NCBI GenBank assembly: GCA_023301335.1
Contig: JALZVA010000041.1
Coordinates: 1-7,680 of the forward strand
Direction: 5' to 3'
Length of the DNA stretch: 7,680 nucleotides
DNA from: Akkermansiaceae bacterium
GTDB taxonomy: Bacteria > Verrucomicrobiota > Verrucomicrobiia > Verrucomicrobiales > Akkermansiaceae
Shown here: positions 5,851 to 7,680 of the stretch, in pieces
Numbering within the stretch: the stretch's first letter is position 1
Layout: each line of letters opens with the position of its first letter
Notes under the pieces: model-generated
The model's input: the letters and a program-made list of their open reading frames with translations, nothing else
Told to the model about the DNA's origin: nothing
The model's database searches: none
Made by a program: the position numbers and the translations under genes

Positions 5851-7680
5851 TTACTCTTCGGTCTCTAGTCTCGATTTAAGCTGCTTAATTTGATCCCTCA
5901 AGTGGGCTGCACGCTCGAACTCTAACTTCTGAGAGGACTCCTGCATCTCCTCTTCCAGCTCTGAGATAACCTTCATAATCTCGTAGTCGTTTTCATCCTC
6001 CGCAACCATTGCCAGCGGCTCTTCTTCCTCCGCTGCATAGTTCGTTCCATGAAGCGATGCCTGATCCATCCTTACGACAGAGGTCGGAGTGATTCCAAAT
6101 TTCTCATTATGCGCGATTTGTTTTTCCCTACGATAGGCTGTCACATCTTTGAGTGCCTGAATCGAATCTGTGATCTTATCACAGAAGAGCGCACACTCTC
6201 CACTCACATGCCTCGCAGCTCTACCCGCCGTCTGCACCAGGCTTGTTTCATTTCTTAGAAAGCCTTCTTTATCTGCATCAAGGATGCACACTAAGGAAAC
6301 CTCTGGGAGATCCAACCCCTCTCTCAATAGATTAATCCCTACCAACACATCGATCTCACCAATTCTAAGTGCACGTAGAATTTCTACTCGCTCTATCGTA
6401 TCTACATCGGAATGAATATAGCGCACTTTTAGATCTACTTCCTTGAGGTATTCACTGAGATCTTCAGCTGTTTTTTTCGTCAGTGTCGTGACTAGCACAC
6501 GTTCACGCTTTTCCACTCTATCACGGCACAGCTCTATCGTCTTATCAATCTGTCCTTTGAGAGGGTAGAAAGAAAGAATTGGATCTAACAGACCTGTAGG
6601 TCGGATAATCTGCTCTACAAGTAAGCTTTTCCCTCTCGCTGTCGGGTCAAAGTCTTCCACTGCTTCTGAGCTTGGAGATATCTCAACCTGTTTTTTTAGT
6701 TTATTGAGCAATGCGTTTGCAGAAACTTTCGGGTCACGCTTATAGGGAATAAATGTCTTATTCTCTGGACGTGAATTCATCAGTTCAAATGGCCCTGGAG
6801 TGGCTGATACATAGAGTCTTTGCTTCGTTATTTTCATGTACTCAGCAAATTTCAAAGGTCGATTATCGAGCGCGCTAGGAAGTCTAAATCCATGCTCTAC
6901 CAAGGTGGTCTTACGACTTTTATCCCCCTCAAACATCCCTCCCACTTGAGGAATCGAAACATGACTCTCATCTACTAGCAATAAGAAGTCTTCATCAAAA
7001 AAATCTAACAATGTATAAGGCCTTGAGCCCACTTCTCTTTCAGTAAGGTGACGCGAGTAATTCTCTACGCCTTGGCAGAATCCCATTTCTTGAAACATCT
7101 CTATGTCATAATCTGTCCGCATCTTAATGCGCTGAGCTTCAATCAACTTCCCCTCTTTTTCAAAGTCATCAACCGTTTGTTTCAGCTCTTTACGGATTGC
7201 TACAATGGCTTTCTTCACTCTTTCCTTGGAGCTCACAAATTGTTTAGCAGGAAAAAAAGTGTGGAAGGGTACGGCATCAAGCGTCTTCCCAGAGACTACG
7301 CCAATCTCTGATATCCTCTCAACCTCGTCTCCAAAGAATTCTATCCGAATCGCCGTATCATCTAACTGTGCAGGCCTGACTTCAACCACATCTCCTCGAA
7401 CCCGAAACTGTCCACGGTCAAACGTGAAGTCATTTCTTTCGTAGAGAAGGTCAACTAATTGGGCAATAAAATCATCTCTATCTAACAAATCTCCCTCTCT
7501 CACCATCACCAGCGAATCCTGGAAATCCTGAGGGTCTCCCAATCCGTAAATACAACTCACAGAGGCAATCACGATCACGTCCTTTCGTGTGAGTAAGCTT
7601 CCCATGGTGCTTAAACGGAGGCGTTCGATCTCATCATTAATCGAACTGTCTTTTTCAATATAAGTATCGGTTCGAGGGAT
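5851..7680 (-). CDS. uvrB: UvrB, excinuclease ABC subunit B (5'-partial)
   Basis: UvrB is the helicase-fold damage-verification subunit of nucleotide excision repair; it receives DNA from UvrA and recruits UvrC. The reading frame is open to the right window edge. The ATG at 7605 is internal, since 25 residues before it (PRTDTYIEKDSS, then INDEIERLRLS) are typical UvrB. About 609 residues are present; roughly the first 95, with Walker A and most of the beta-hairpin, lie outside. Numbered from the edge: YGLGDP (45-50), motif II DESH (237-240), motif III SATPG (292-296), RPTGLLDP (360-367), motif V NLLREGLD (450-457), motif VI QTAGRAARH (483-491), and a C-terminal UVR helical hairpin (about 571-605) of the kind that contacts UvrC. 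Between SATPG and RPTGLLDP there are about 45 residues more than in E. coli UvrB. It converges on plsX with 39 bases between stops. Its promoter is outside the window. The identity is very secure. Confidence -1.
   Translation of the reverse strand: MPRTDTYIEKDSSINDEIERLRLSTMGSLLTRKDVIVIASVSCIYGLGDPQDFQDSLVMVREGDLLDRDDFIAQLVDLLYERNDFTFDRGQFRVRGDVVEVRPAQLDDTAIRIEFFGDEVERISEIGVVSGKTLDAVPFHTFFPAKQFVSSKERVKKAIVAIRKELKQTVDDFEKEGKLIEAQRIKMRTDYDIEMFQEMGFCQGVENYSRHLTEREVGSRPYTLLDFFDEDFLLLVDESHVSIPQVGGMFEGDKSRKTTLVEHGFRLPSALDNRPLKFAEYMKITKQRLYVSATPGPFELMNSRPENKTFIPYKRDPKVSANALLNKLKKQVEISPSSEAVEDFDPTARGKSLLVEQIIRPTGLLDPILSFYPLKGQIDKTIELCRDRVEKRERVLVTTLTKKTAEDLSEYLKEVDLKVRYIHSDVDTIERVEILRALRIGEIDVLVGINLLREGLDLPEVSLVCILDADKEGFLRNETSLVQTAGRAARHVSGECALFCDKITDSIQALKDVTAYRREKQIAHNEKFGITPTSVVRMDQASLHGTNYAAEEEEPLAMVAEDENDYEIMKVISELEEEMQESSQKLEFERAAHLRDQIKQLKSRLETEE

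Noticed and set aside
6049..7444. Plus-strand ORFs inside uvrB
   Set aside because: They are shadows of the conserved UvrB frame with no independent evidence of coding.
7603..7605. ATG at 7605 as the real start of uvrB
   Set aside because: The 25 codons upstream continue in frame with conserved UvrB sequence (RTDTYIEKD), so this Met is internal.
1..7680. CRISPR arrays, tRNA or rRNA genes, insertion sequences, phage genes, toxin-antitoxin pairs
   Set aside because: No repeat-spacer pattern, cloverleaf, transposase or terminal inverted repeats were seen; almost the whole window is accounted for by seven housekeeping-type genes.

Overview
The window is a compact bacterial chromosomal housekeeping locus of moderate GC content. 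It has no sign of phage, insertion sequences, CRISPR arrays, tRNA or rRNA genes. The organism cannot be fixed from the sequence alone. The divergent UvrA (compact, lysine-rich first zinc module; Glu-Glu-Pro-Thr Walker B), the absence of Shine-Dalgarno sequences, and an isolated yceD-rpmF-plsX block best fit the PVC group, perhaps a marine opitutal or puniceicoccal verrucomicrobium. That placement is an inference with modest confidence.

Layout from left to right. At 1-2016 (+) is the C-terminal part of UvrA, the damage-recognition ATPase of nucleotide excision repair; its N-terminus lies before the window. Converging on it, at 2051-3364 (-), is an MscS-family mechanosensitive channel. Upstream of that gene on the same strand, at 3425-3844 (-), is a small DCC-family (DUF393/YuxK-like) thiol-disulfide oxidoreductase-like protein. 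These two may form an operon. A 108-base divergent intergenic region separates them from the rightward block: yceD (DUF177, 3953-4471), rpmF (ribosomal protein L32, 4491-4673), a strong intrinsic terminator (about 4703-4736), and plsX (phosphate acyltransferase, 4777-5811). Converging on plsX, at 5851-7680 (-), is UvrB, which lacks its N-terminal part because the gene runs off the right edge.

How the genes relate. UvrA and UvrB are partners in the damage-sensing complex of excision repair, and here they lie at opposite ends of one 7.7-kb window, pointing inward. The YceD-L32-PlsX trio is a widely conserved neighbourhood linking ribosome production with the first step of phospholipid synthesis. 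The usual downstream fab genes are absent, and a terminator sits between rpmF and plsX. The channel and the DCC protein are envelope or stress accessory genes with no firm functional tie to the rest. No previously undescribed system is evident. The points worth a second look are lineage-type departures in familiar proteins: a reduced first zinc module and altered Walker B in UvrA, a block of about 45 residues inserted into the UvrB helicase core, and a YceD that has lost one cysteine of its family motif.
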